Part shown: positions 1-7,309 of the stretch, in pieces | How the letters are laid out: each line of letters opens with the position of its first letter | Position numbering within the stretch: position 1 is the first letter of the stretch | NCBI RefSeq assembly: GCF_006715725.1 | Contig: NZ_VFNU01000001.1 | Coordinates: 1,736,001-1,800,000, forward strand | Reading direction: 5' to 3' | Length of the DNA stretch: 64,000 bases | DNA from: Nocardioides sp. SLBN-35 | Lineage (GTDB): Bacteria; Actinomycetota; Actinomycetes; Propionibacteriales; Nocardioidaceae | Translations under genes and position numbers: made by a program | The notes under the pieces: generated by a model | Told to the model about the DNA's origin: nothing | Database searches by the model: none | What the model saw: only the letters and a program-made list of their open reading frames with translations

Positions 1-183
1 CTCCCCGCCCTGCTGTACGCCGACAAGACGCTCGCCCGGCGCGAGCGGGCCGGGCTCCCGGTCGACGTGGCGGCGGACTCGGCGGACCTCGGCGAGCGGC
101 TGCTGGCCCTGGTCGCCGAGGCCCGCGCCGAGGGCGTCGACCCGGAGCAGGCGCTGCGCGACGCCGTCCGGAGGAGGCAGTGA
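1..183 (+). CDS. mazG: MazG-type nucleoside triphosphate pyrophosphohydrolase, C-terminal end (partial)
   Basis: Only the last 60 residues are inside the window; the frame is open from base 1 to the TGA at 181-183. The fragment begins LPALLYADKTLARRERAG and continues with a helical tail that contains the phrase EGVDPEQALRDAV. The LPALxxAxK start of the second MazG domain and the GVDPExALR tail are typical of actinobacterial MazG, which hydrolyses non-canonical NTPs. The stop overlaps the GTG start of the next gene by four bases (GTGA), so the ceramidase-like gene is probably translationally coupled to it. The assignment rests on a short fragment. Confidence 0.7.
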   Translation, partial: LPALLYADKTLARRERAGLPVDVAADSADLGERLLALVAEARAEGVDPEQALRDAVRRRQ

Positions 184-1991
184 CCGCTGCTGGCTGGCTG
201 GTCGGGCGCGGCATCGCGGACGTCACCGGGGAGCCGTGGGGCGTCGGGATGATGGGCTACGGGATGCCCGACCAGCGCACCTGCGGCATCTTGTCGCGCC
301 AGTACGCCCGCGCGTTCGTCCTCGACGACGGCCGGCACCGGACGGCGTACGTCGTCGCCGACATCGGCATGTTCTTCCAGGCCACCGTGGCCGCGATCCA
401 CGCGAGCCTCGCCGACCGCTTCGGCACGGCCTACGGCGCGGGCAACGTCGTCCTCACCGCCACCCACACCCACTGCGGGCCGGGTGGGCACGGCCACGAC
501 GTGCTCTACAACATCACCACCGGTGGCTTCCGGCCGCGCACCTTCGCGCGGCTGGTCGACGGCGTGGTCGAGGCGATCGCCCGCGCCGATGCCGACCTGG
601 CCCCGACGACACTGCGGCTCACCCGCGGCGAGCTGCACGACGCGAGCGCCAACCGGGCCCGGGCGGCGTTCGAGCGCGACCCGGCCCACGAGCGGGCGCT
701 GTTCCCCGACGGCATCGACCCGCGGATGACCCTGCTGCGCCTGGAGCGCGACGGCGAGCTGGCAGGCGCGATCAGCTGGTTCGGTGTCCACAACACCTCG
801 ATGTCCAACAGGAACCTGCTGATCAGCGCCGACAACAAAGGCTGGGCCGCGCACCAGTGGGAGCGGGACGGTGACCTGGTCACCGCGTTCGCGCAGACCA
901 ACGCCGGCGACCTGAGCCCCAACCTCGGGCTGCAGCCGGCCACCGGCCCGACGACCGACGAGCGGGAGAACACCCGGATCATCGGCGAGCGGCAGCTGGC
1001 GGCCGCGCGCCTGCTGGCCTCGGAGCCGGGCGTGGAGGTGGCGCCACTGGTCGACGTACGGCACCGGTGGGTGCGGCTCGCCGAGCGCGCTGCCGCGCCG
1101 GGCCGCACGGGGCGGGCGATCCTGGGCGCGAGCTTCGCGGCCGGCAAGCTCACCGACGGCCCCGGCTCACCGCTGTTCGACGAGGGCCGCCGCAACCCGG
1201 TGCCTGCGCGACTCAGCCGGCGGCTCTACCGGCGTCGCCCCGCACTCGCCGCGGCGCACGCGCCCAAGGACCTGCTCCTGCCCGTCGGCAGCCTGCGCTG
1301 GGTGCAGGAGACCTACCTGCTCCAGCTGGTCCGGTGGGGCCACCTCCACCTGGTGTGCCTGCCGTTCGAGGTCACCGTCGTGGCCGGGCTGCGGCTGCGG
1401 CGCGCCGTCGCCGCCGAGCTCGGCGTCGACGTCGACGACGTCGTGCTACAGGGCTATGCCAACGGCTACGGGCACTACGTCACCACGCCGGAGGAGTACG
1501 ACGAGCAGTTCTACGAGGCGGGCTCCACGATCTTCGGGCGCCACGAGCTGGCCGTGCTGACCGACGCGGTCGTCGAGCTGGCCGGTGCCCTGCGCACCGG
1601 ACAGCCCCTCGCGCCGGGGATGCCGCCCGCGCCCCGCCGGCTGCGCTGGACCCTCCCCGTCGGCTCGCCCCGGCTGGCCCGCTCCGGTCCCACGGTGGTG
1701 CTGACCTCGCCCGCCACGGCCTCGGTCGGGGAGACGGTCGTCGCGACCTTCCGCACCGACCACCCCAACGCGGTGCTGCGGCCGACGTACCTGCGCGTCG
1801 AGCGGCGCGACGGCGACGGCTGGCGCCAGGTCGCCGACGACTCCTCGGCATCGACCACGATCAGGTGGCGGCGCGACCGCGGGCTGCGGTTCACCGCCGA
1901 GGTCACCTGGGTGGCCGGCGAGCCGGGGACCTACCGGATCACCTGCGTCGGCAGCAGCGACGCGACCACGCCGCCGGTCGTCGTCAGCTGA
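180..1991 (+). CDS. Neutral/alkaline ceramidase-like amidohydrolase
   Basis: 603 residues matching the N-terminal catalytic domain and C-terminal Ig-like domain of neutral ceramidases, which hydrolyse the amide bond of ceramide to sphingosine and fatty acid. Visible family features are THTHCGPGG at residues 95-103 (zinc His), FGVHNTS near 202-208 (second zinc His), NAGDLSPN at 241-248 with the expected nucleophile Ser246, and LPFEVT plus GYANGYGHYVTTPEEY for the Glu and Tyr zinc ligands. The family knowledge comes from the Pseudomonas enzyme. There is no signal peptide: the protein starts straight at the catalytic domain, although many bacterial ceramidases are secreted. The GTG start has GGAGGAGG just upstream. 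The 3' end overlaps the convergent serine hydrolase gene by eight bases. Confidence 0.85.
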   Translation: MTAAGWLVGRGIADVTGEPWGVGMMGYGMPDQRTCGILSRQYARAFVLDDGRHRTAYVVADIGMFFQATVAAIHASLADRFGTAYGAGNVVLTATHTHCGPGGHGHDVLYNITTGGFRPRTFARLVDGVVEAIARADADLAPTTLRLTRGELHDASANRARAAFERDPAHERALFPDGIDPRMTLLRLERDGELAGAISWFGVHNTSMSNRNLLISADNKGWAAHQWERDGDLVTAFAQTNAGDLSPNLGLQPATGPTTDERENTRIIGERQLAAARLLASEPGVEVAPLVDVRHRWVRLAERAAAPGRTGRAILGASFAAGKLTDGPGSPLFDEGRRNPVPARLSRRLYRRRPALAAAHAPKDLLLPVGSLRWVQETYLLQLVRWGHLHLVCLPFEVTVVAGLRLRRAVAAELGVDVDDVVLQGYANGYGHYVTTPEEYDEQFYEAGSTIFGRHELAVLTDAVVELAGALRTGQPLAPGMPPAPRRLRWTLPVGSPRLARSGPTVVLTSPATASVGETVVATFRTDHPNAVLRPTYLRVERRDGDGWRQVADDSSASTTIRWRRDRGLRFTAEVTWVAGEPGTYRITCVGSSDATTPPVVVS

Positions 1992-3015
1992 CCCGTCCGC
2001 GGAGTCCCTCGGTCACGACCTGGACCAGGCGCTCGGCGGTGCCGAAGTCGGCAACGAGGCGGTTCTTGGTGAGTGCGAACGACGTCCCGGTGGCGGGATG
2101 GGCGAAGGCGCGGCTGCCACCGCCGCCCGGCCAGCCGAGCACTGGCAGCGGGTAGCCCAGCCCGAGGCGGACCCGGTTGCCGAAGACCTGGTCGGTCCCC
2201 TCGAAGGCGACCTCCGACAGCCGCGCCAGCCGGTCGGCTGAGATCAACCGGCCGTCGAGGATCGCGGCGTACATGGTGGCCAGGCCGCGTGCGGTGAAGG
2301 TGCCGACCGACGGGACGTCCGCCGTGAGCAGGGCCGGGTCGTTGCCGAGCCCGGCCGTCGGCCGCAGCTCCCACGACGCGCTCTCGTCGGGTGGTGCGGC
2401 ATCCTCGAGGTGGGCCAGCCGGGCCAGATCGGCCGGGGGTACGCCGAACCGCAGCTCGCCGGGCACGCCCAGCGGCGCGGCGACCCACTCGTGCAGCAGC
2501 CGCCCCATGGAGTGGCCGGTGAGCCGGCGGGCGATCTCACCGACCAGGAAGCCGAAGGTGTAGGAGTGGTAGCCCGTCCGGGCGCCGGGGCGCCACCGCG
2601 GCTCGGCCGCCGCGATCGCCGTGGCGACGCGCTCCGGGTCGCCCAGGTCCGCCGGCCCGAGTCCGTCGGGCATCGCCGGCACCCCGGCGGTGTGGGTCAG
2701 GACGTGGCGCAGCGTCGTCGCCTCCTTGCCGTGCACCCCGAACCCCGGCCACACGTCCGCGACCCGGGTGTCGTAGCCGATCAGGCCGCGGGCGACCAGC
2801 AGATGGCCGATCAGGGCCGACGCGCCTTTGCCCGTGGAGAAGCTGAAGAACAGGGTGTCCGGCGCCACCGGGCGTCCCGTCCGGCGGTCGGCGACGCCCG
2901 CGACGGCCTCGACGACCGGCTGGCCGCGATGGTGGACGGCGACCTGCAGCCCGGTCTCCGCCCCGGAGCCGACGAGCTCGTCGAGCACCGACTGGACCCG
3001 GCGCTGGAGGACCAT
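1984..3015 (-). CDS. Serine hydrolase of the beta-lactamase/class C penicillin-binding family
   Basis: 343 residues. The SxxK motif is STGK at residues 60-63 (nucleophile Ser60, general base Lys63). The second motif is YHS at 149-151 instead of the usual YxN. These place it in the COG1680 esterase/beta-lactamase-like group (EstB and D-aminopeptidase relatives); the true substrate cannot be read. There is no signal peptide, so it is probably cytoplasmic. It is the last gene of a TetR / DmpA-like peptidase / hydrolase set on the minus strand, 77 bases after the peptidase, which suggests a role in hydrolysing peptides, amides or esters taken up by the neighbouring permease. Confidence 0.85.
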   Translation of the reverse strand: MVLQRRVQSVLDELVGSGAETGLQVAVHHRGQPVVEAVAGVADRRTGRPVAPDTLFFSFSTGKGASALIGHLLVARGLIGYDTRVADVWPGFGVHGKEATTLRHVLTHTAGVPAMPDGLGPADLGDPERVATAIAAAEPRWRPGARTGYHSYTFGFLVGEIARRLTGHSMGRLLHEWVAAPLGVPGELRFGVPPADLARLAHLEDAAPPDESASWELRPTAGLGNDPALLTADVPSVGTFTARGLATMYAAILDGRLISADRLARLSEVAFEGTDQVFGNRVRLGLGYPLPVLGWPGGGGSRAFAHPATGTSFALTKNRLVADFGTAERLVQVVTEGLRGRVS

Positions 3016-3092
3016 CAGGCCTCGAGCCTGGTGGAGCCGTCGAAGGCGCTGGAAGCGGTCATGCCTCTACTGACCGCGGCGTCCCGCGGAAG

Positions 3093-4238
3093 TCATCGGC
3101 CTCGCGCGGTGAGGGCGGCCGGCAGGTCGGCGAGGGCGGCGTGGGGGAGCGCGGGCGTGCGGTGCCCGTCGCGCCCGACCATCTCCTCGTTGACGACCAG
3201 CGCGTTGAGCACCGACTCCTCCACGGCCTCGACGACCGCCGTGTAGAACGGGTCGATCGCACCCCAGGGCAGCACCTGCTGCTCGGCCAGCTCGGTCGGC
3301 GGCGGGTACAGCTGGCTGCGCAGTCCGGGCGCCGGCGCGGTCGAGAAGGCCAGGAAGATGTCCCCGGAGAAGTGCCCGCCCGCGGTGCCGGTGCGGGCCA
3401 GGCCGAGCGGCACCCGCCGGGCCAGCGCCTTGCACTGGTGGGGGAGCAGGGGCGCGTCGGTGGCGACCACGACGATCACCGACCCGGCGCCACCCGGCAG
3501 CGTCCCGGAGGAGGCGGGGGCCGCGAGACCGAGGTCGCGGACGAACCAGCCCGAGTCCTCCATCGGGTTGTCCTCGCCGAGGACCTGGCCGATCGGCGTA
3601 CCGGCGACGACCAGCTCGCGGCGATCGCCGAAGTTGGCCTGGACCAGCACACCGACGGTGTACGTCGTACCCGCGAAGTCGACCTCGCGCGATGCCGAAC
3701 CGGTGCCGCCCTTGAACGCGTAGCAGTTCATGCCGGTGCCGCCTCCGACCGAGCCCTCGGGCACCGGTCCGGCGGTCGCGGCGTCGAGCGCTGCGCGGGC
3801 GTGCTCGGGGCGGACGTGGCCGCCGTTGATGTCGTTGAGGTAGCCGTCCCAGGTCTCGCCGCACACCGGCAGCAGCCACTGCGCCGCGAGCCGCGGGTGG
3901 ACCTCGTTGACCCACTCGACGACGCCGGTGTGGCAGGCGCCTACCGCGTGCGTGTTGGACAGCAGGACCGGCATGGTGAGGGCGCCGGACTCCTCGATCC
4001 AGGTGGTGCCGGTGAGCTCGCCGTTGCCGTTGAGGGAGTACGACGCCGCGGCGCACGGCTCGCCGACGCCGTCACGCCCCCGGGGCAGGATCGCGGTGAC
4101 CCCGGTGCGTACGGCGGTCCCGCTGACCAGGGTCTCGAGACCGACGGTGACGCCGGGGACGTCGGTGATCGCGTTGTGCGGGCCGGGCCGCCCGGGAAGG
4201 GTGAGCAGGTCGCGGGCGCGGGGCTGGTCAGTGGGCAC
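3093..4238 (-). CDS. P1 family (S58) self-cleaving aminopeptidase, DmpA-like
   Basis: 381 residues, close to the 375 of DmpA. It starts with the family phrase NAITDVPGVTVG (residues 22-33), has GGGTGMNCYAFKGGTGSASR (165-184), and then AGSVIVVVATDAPLLP. In this family the chain cuts itself before the serine of this last motif; here that is Gly252-Ser253, making Ser253 the N-terminal nucleophile. DmpA relatives act as L-aminopeptidases, D-amidases/D-esterases or beta-aminopeptidases; the exact specificity is not visible. The GTG start is preceded by GAGAGG and overlaps the end of the TetR gene by 11 bases, so the two are co-translated. No signal peptide. Confidence 0.9.
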   Translation of the reverse strand: MPTDQPRARDLLTLPGRPGPHNAITDVPGVTVGLETLVSGTAVRTGVTAILPRGRDGVGEPCAAASYSLNGNGELTGTTWIEESGALTMPVLLSNTHAVGACHTGVVEWVNEVHPRLAAQWLLPVCGETWDGYLNDINGGHVRPEHARAALDAATAGPVPEGSVGGGTGMNCYAFKGGTGSASREVDFAGTTYTVGVLVQANFGDRRELVVAGTPIGQVLGEDNPMEDSGWFVRDLGLAAPASSGTLPGGAGSVIVVVATDAPLLPHQCKALARRVPLGLARTGTAGGHFSGDIFLAFSTAPAPGLRSQLYPPPTELAEQQVLPWGAIDPFYTAVVEAVEESVLNALVVNEEMVGRDGHRTPALPHAALADLPAALTARGR

Positions 4239-4860
4239 GGATGACCTCTCGTTCGGGAAGGATGTCGGCGCAGCCGGTGGCGAGGCGGGCGTACCCGCAG
4301 ATCAGCGCCACGGTGCGGTCATAGTCGAGGGAGCGGATGCCGATGACGATGTGCTCGCCGTACGCGTCCTCGAGCGCGACCAGGTTCTGCGCGATGTCGG
4401 TGGCCTCGGAGGTGAGGGCGAAGTGGCCCTGGGCCACGCCGACCTCGAGGATGCCGACGTAGATCGCGACCTGGGTGTCGTAGAGGGCGGCGAACAGGTC
4501 GGCATTGTCCTCGCGCAGCCGAAGGTGCCCGTCCAGCTGGTAGAGCGCGCCGACCAGGTCGTCGTCGGGGGAGGAAGGCAGGCCGCCGCGGATGGTGGCG
4601 ACCAGCTTGTCGCGGGCGTCGGGGTACTGGGTGACCAGCGAGAGCCGATCGTCGTAGAACCGCTTGCGAGCCCGGGCGTGGACCTCGTTGAGCAGGCCCT
4701 GCACGTCGTCGAAGTAGTAGTGCACGGTGCCGGTGGAGACGCCTGCGCGCGCCGCGACGTCGCGGATCCTCAGGCCGGCGGCCCCGACCTCGCGCAGCAC
4801 CTGGAGGGCGGCCGCCACGATCTGGTCGCGCCGCTGCTCCTGGTCCTTGAACCGTGCCAC
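4228..4860 (-). CDS. TetR family transcriptional regulator
   Basis: 210 residues. The N-terminal TetR DNA-binding domain includes RDQIVAAALQVLREVGAAGL followed by the helix-turn-helix IRDVAARAGVSTGTVHYYFDD (residues about 32-52). The C-terminal ligand domain has no recognisable signature. The start is GTG at 4860 with GAGGAGG about 8 bases upstream. It heads the minus-strand operon with the DmpA-like peptidase and the serine hydrolase, and is divergent from the amino-acid permease. Two related palindromes in the 116-base gap are its likely operators. Inference: it represses both units until a peptide- or amino-acid-derived ligand is present. Confidence 0.9.
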   Translation of the reverse strand: MARFKDQEQRRDQIVAAALQVLREVGAAGLRIRDVAARAGVSTGTVHYYFDDVQGLLNEVHARARKRFYDDRLSLVTQYPDARDKLVATIRGGLPSSPDDDLVGALYQLDGHLRLREDNADLFAALYDTQVAIYVGILEVGVAQGHFALTSEATDIAQNLVALEDAYGEHIVIGIRSLDYDRTVALICGYARLATGCADILPEREVIRAH

Positions 4861-4880
4861 CCCGTGCCTCCTCGCTGCTC

Positions 4881-4901
4881 TTCCTGACGCTGCGTCAGGA
4901 A
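4881..4901. promoter_or_regulatory. Perfect inverted repeat, probable TetR operator 1
   Basis: Arms TTCCTGACG and CGTCAGGAA are exact reverse complements around a 3-base centre (CTG). It lies 21 bases upstream of the TetR start, where bound repressor would block that promoter. Its core TGACGCTGCGTCA shares 10 of 13 positions with the second palindrome at 4947-4965, which supports a common ligand protein. Confidence 0.65.
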
Positions 4902-4946
4902 TGCAGAGGTTACAGATTGCCTATTGACAGCGGTATCCAATCAGTT

Positions 4947-4965
4947 CTTTGATTCAGCGTCAAAG
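4947..4965. promoter_or_regulatory. Inverted repeat over the permease promoter, probable TetR operator 2
   Basis: Arms CTTTGA and TCAAAG flank a 7-base centre. A perfect -35 box TTGACA sits at 4924-4929, and the best -10 (TTTGAT, 4948-4953, 18-base spacing) lies inside this palindrome. Repressor bound here would therefore occlude RNA polymerase for the permease gene, whose ATG is at 4977 behind AAAGGGG. The core TGATTCAGCGTCA matches operator 1 at 10 of 13 positions. Confidence 0.6.
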
Positions 4966-4976
4966 AAAGGGGTGCC

Positions 4977-6398
4977 ATGTCCGAGCTGCACCAGGCCGTC
5001 TCCGCCGGCCGCTACGAGCAGGAGCTCGCGCGATCGCTGTCGATGCGCGAGAACATCCTCATCACGCTGTCGTCGGTGACGCCGGCCTCCAGCGTCTTCA
5101 TCATCGTCCCGGCGATCCTGCTGGGGGTGGGCGGCGCCTCGGTGCTCACGCTCGGGCTCGCGGCGCTGGCCGCGGTGCTCGTCGGCATCTGCTACGCCGA
5201 GCTGTCCGCGACGTACCCGGTCACCGGCGGCGAGTACACCTGGGCCGCCCGCCTGCTCGGCCGTCCCCTGGGGTTCGGCACCTTCATGCTCACGATGGTC
5301 AACGGGATCCTGATCATCGCCGTGATCGCGCTCGGCACCGGCGACTACCTGAGCGCCGCCTGGTCGGCGCTCGACGGGGTCTGGGTCGGCGCGGTCGTGA
5401 TCGTCGCGACCACGGTCGTCGCCGCTCTCGACATCCGCACCAACGCCTGGGTGACCGGCGTCTTCCTCGCGACCGAGCTGCTCGCGCTCGTCGTACTCAC
5501 CGTCCTCGGCTTCCTGCACCCCGAGCGCGGCCCGGGCGCCTTCCTCTCCGCGCAGACCGCGGGCGACCACGGTCTCCAGACCGTCGGCGTCGCCGCGATC
5601 ATCGCGCTGCTGCCGGTCGCGCTCTTCGCGTTCAACGGGTACGGCGCCGCGGTCTACTACGTCGAGGAGACCAAGGACGCCAACCGCACCATCGGCCGGG
5701 TCATCCTGGTCTCGCTGGTCGTGACCGCGCTGGTCGAGATCGTCCCACTCGCCGCCGTCGTGATCGGCGCCCCCAGCATGGAGGCGCTGCTCGGCAGCGA
5801 CGCCCCGATGAACTACTTCCTGCTCGAGCGCGGTGGCTCGGCCCTCAACACCGCCGTCAGCGTCGGCATCGCGCTCGCCATCGTGAACGCGGTCATCGCC
5901 GTGATCATCCAGATCGCCCGACTCGTCTACGCCTCGGCCCGCGACCGCTCCTGGCCCGGCCCCGTCGACGACGTCCTCGGCCGGATCCACCCCCGCTTCC
6001 GCTCGCCCGTCAACGCCACCTTCCTCGTCGGCGCCCTCTCCACCCTGACCGCCGTGGTCATCCCGCTGTCGTGGCTGATCACCGCCACCGGCGCCTCGGT
6101 CGCCCTGGTCTACCTCGTCGTCGGCGCGTGTGCCCTGCGGCTGCGGAGGCCCGGCGCGGCCTCCTCGCGCGGCTACCGGATGCCCCTGTGGCCGCTCCCG
6201 CCCGTGCTGCTCGTCGCGGGGATGGTCTACGTCTGCGTCGAGGTCGGCCGGGACGCGCCGTCCCAGCTGGTCATCGGGCTCGTGACGGTCGCGGTCGGGG
6301 TCGCCTACTACTTCGGGTTCATCCACCCGCGGCGTGGGGACCGGTGGACGTTGCCGGACCCGGTGGAGGAGGAGATCGAGGGAGGCGCGGCTTCGTGA
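4977..6398 (+). CDS. APC superfamily amino-acid permease
   Basis: 473 residues with about 12 hydrophobic membrane segments. The N-terminus SMRENILITLSSVTPASSVFIIVPAIL and the segment ATYPVTGGEYTWAARLLGRPLGFG are typical of the APC (amino acid-polyamine-organocation) family. It is expected to import an amino acid or amine by proton symport; the substrate is not readable. The start is ATG behind AAAGGGG. It is divergent from the TetR / DmpA-like peptidase / serine hydrolase operon and probably shares its regulator, so uptake and hydrolysis of the same class of compound would be switched together. Confidence 0.88.
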   Translation: MSELHQAVSAGRYEQELARSLSMRENILITLSSVTPASSVFIIVPAILLGVGGASVLTLGLAALAAVLVGICYAELSATYPVTGGEYTWAARLLGRPLGFGTFMLTMVNGILIIAVIALGTGDYLSAAWSALDGVWVGAVVIVATTVVAALDIRTNAWVTGVFLATELLALVVLTVLGFLHPERGPGAFLSAQTAGDHGLQTVGVAAIIALLPVALFAFNGYGAAVYYVEETKDANRTIGRVILVSLVVTALVEIVPLAAVVIGAPSMEALLGSDAPMNYFLLERGGSALNTAVSVGIALAIVNAVIAVIIQIARLVYASARDRSWPGPVDDVLGRIHPRFRSPVNATFLVGALSTLTAVVIPLSWLITATGASVALVYLVVGACALRLRRPGAASSRGYRMPLWPLPPVLLVAGMVYVCVEVGRDAPSQLVIGLVTVAVGVAYYFGFIHPRRGDRWTLPDPVEEEIEGGAAS

Positions 6399-6476
6399 CG
6401 AGGTGGCCGGTTGGGTGACCGGATCTGCCGATATCGGGGCTAGTTCTGGTCATGGGACGCGCGTACACCGGTCGCC

Positions 6477-6482
6477 TAGGCT
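6477..6482 (+). promoter_or_regulatory. Leaderless-type -10 box for the cold-shock-like gene
   Basis: TAGGCT fits the TANNNT -10 pattern and ends six bases before the ATG at 6489, with no ribosome binding site between. Transcription would begin at or next to the start codon, giving a leaderless mRNA. No convincing -35 box is visible. Confidence 0.5.
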
Positions 6483-6488
6483 CACGCT

Positions 6489-6704
6489 ATGAGAGTCCAG
6501 GGAACAGTTCGCCTGTGGCATGACGAGGAGGGCTGGGGCGTCTTTGATTCGCCCGAGACGCCGGGGGGATGCTGGGCTCACTTCAGCGCCGTTGATGTGC
6601 CGGGCTTCAAGACCTTGAAGCCCGGCGACCGCGTCGACTTCGACTTCGAGGCGGCCGATCAGGACGGGTTCGCCTTTCTCGCGAACAACGCGCGCCCGAT
6701 CTGA
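6489..6704 (+). CDS. Cold-shock domain protein (CspA-like)
   Basis: 71 residues, the normal size for a single cold-shock domain. It reads MRVQGTVRLWHDEEGWGVFDS, where GWGVF replaces the usual GFGFI RNP1 motif and CWAHFSAV stands for the usual VFVHFSAI RNP2 motif. The end, PGDRVDFDFEAADQDGFAFLANNARPI, matches the closing strands. It should bind single-stranded RNA or DNA as a small beta-barrel. The diverged RNP motifs keep aromatic residues but suggest a specialised paralogue rather than the main CspA. It appears to be a single-gene unit transcribed from a leaderless promoter. Confidence 0.88.
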   Translation: MRVQGTVRLWHDEEGWGVFDSPETPGGCWAHFSAVDVPGFKTLKPGDRVDFDFEAADQDGFAFLANNARPI

Positions 6705-6782
6705 TCCCGCAGCTACTGCTGCTGTCGGGGCGGAGCGCCCGATCATGCCGCGTTTCGCTCAACGCCTATCAGCGGGGTCGGG

Positions 6783-7250
6783 CTATGCCGTGGGGCGAGG
6801 TGCCTCGCCACGCAAGATGGCGAGTCGGTTGGGCGGCGCATCGACGGCGAGGAACTCTGGGATGGTGCGATCGTCGCGGTTCGGTCGGGACAAGAACTCG
6901 ACCGGCCATTCGGTGACCCGCTCCTGCCTGACGTGCCGGTAGTCCCCGGCTTCAGTTTCGTCGATGTACTCAACTTGTCGCACTAGGGCCAGCGGCTCTT
7001 TGGCTCCGACCAACCTCGCGGATGCTGCCTTCGCCTCCTCGTAGGTGCCGAACGCGTAGAAGTAGTCGTCCTCGTCGGCGACGTCTTCGGTGCCCCGGCC
7101 CAGATAGCACCAGACGCGGTACTCCAGAACTTCGTCCCACGCGTAGCCGCCGCCCGCATGAGCACGGGCCGGGTACTTGCCAACCATCTCTGGATCGACC
7201 GCCGCCGGGAAGGGCACGTCCCAAGGATTCCACGCGATGTCTTGAGACAT
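6783..7250 (-). CDS. Conserved hypothetical protein, 155 residues
   Basis: Start chosen at ATG 7250 (MSQDIAWNPWDVPFP). The open frame continues upstream for 63 codons, but that part is proline/arginine-rich and runs into the divergent gene and its promoter, so it is not coding. The protein is acidic and aromatic (GGGYAWDEVLEYRVWCYLG, DDYFYAFGTYEEA), and its second half includes EYIDE and RVTEWPVEFLSRP. I recognise this as a conserved bacterial family without a known activity; homologues are sometimes labelled acetyltransferase, but no acetyl-CoA-binding motif is visible. It lies divergent from the SOS-controlled HNH gene. No good ribosome binding site is seen. Confidence 0.72.
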   Translation of the reverse strand: MSQDIAWNPWDVPFPAAVDPEMVGKYPARAHAGGGYAWDEVLEYRVWCYLGRGTEDVADEDDYFYAFGTYEEAKAASARLVGAKEPLALVRQVEYIDETEAGDYRHVRQERVTEWPVEFLSRPNRDDRTIPEFLAVDAPPNRLAILRGEAPRPTA

Positions 7251-7274
7251 CACAAGGAGACGGCTCGGGCATCC

Positions 7275-7303
7275 TTGTGTTCGAACACATGTTCGAGTAG
7301 AAT
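7275..7303 (+). promoter_or_regulatory. LexA (SOS) box inside a leaderless promoter
   Basis: A perfect actinobacterial/mycobacterial SOS box, TCGAACACATGTTCGA, occupies 7281-7296 (consensus TCGAAC-N4-GTTCGA). It sits between TTGTGT (7275-7280, weak -35) and TAGAAT (7298-7303, strong -10), which are exactly 17 bases apart, so LexA would cover the whole promoter. The -10 ends six bases before the ATG at 7310, with no ribosome binding site, implying a leaderless transcript. The box may also affect the divergent gene that starts at 7250. Confidence 0.85.
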
Positions 7304-7309
7304 GAGCGC

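Noticed and set aside
6407-6422. Hairpin CCGGT / ACCGG after the first APC permease as a terminator
   Set aside because: Only five base pairs with a six-base loop; too weak to list as a feature.
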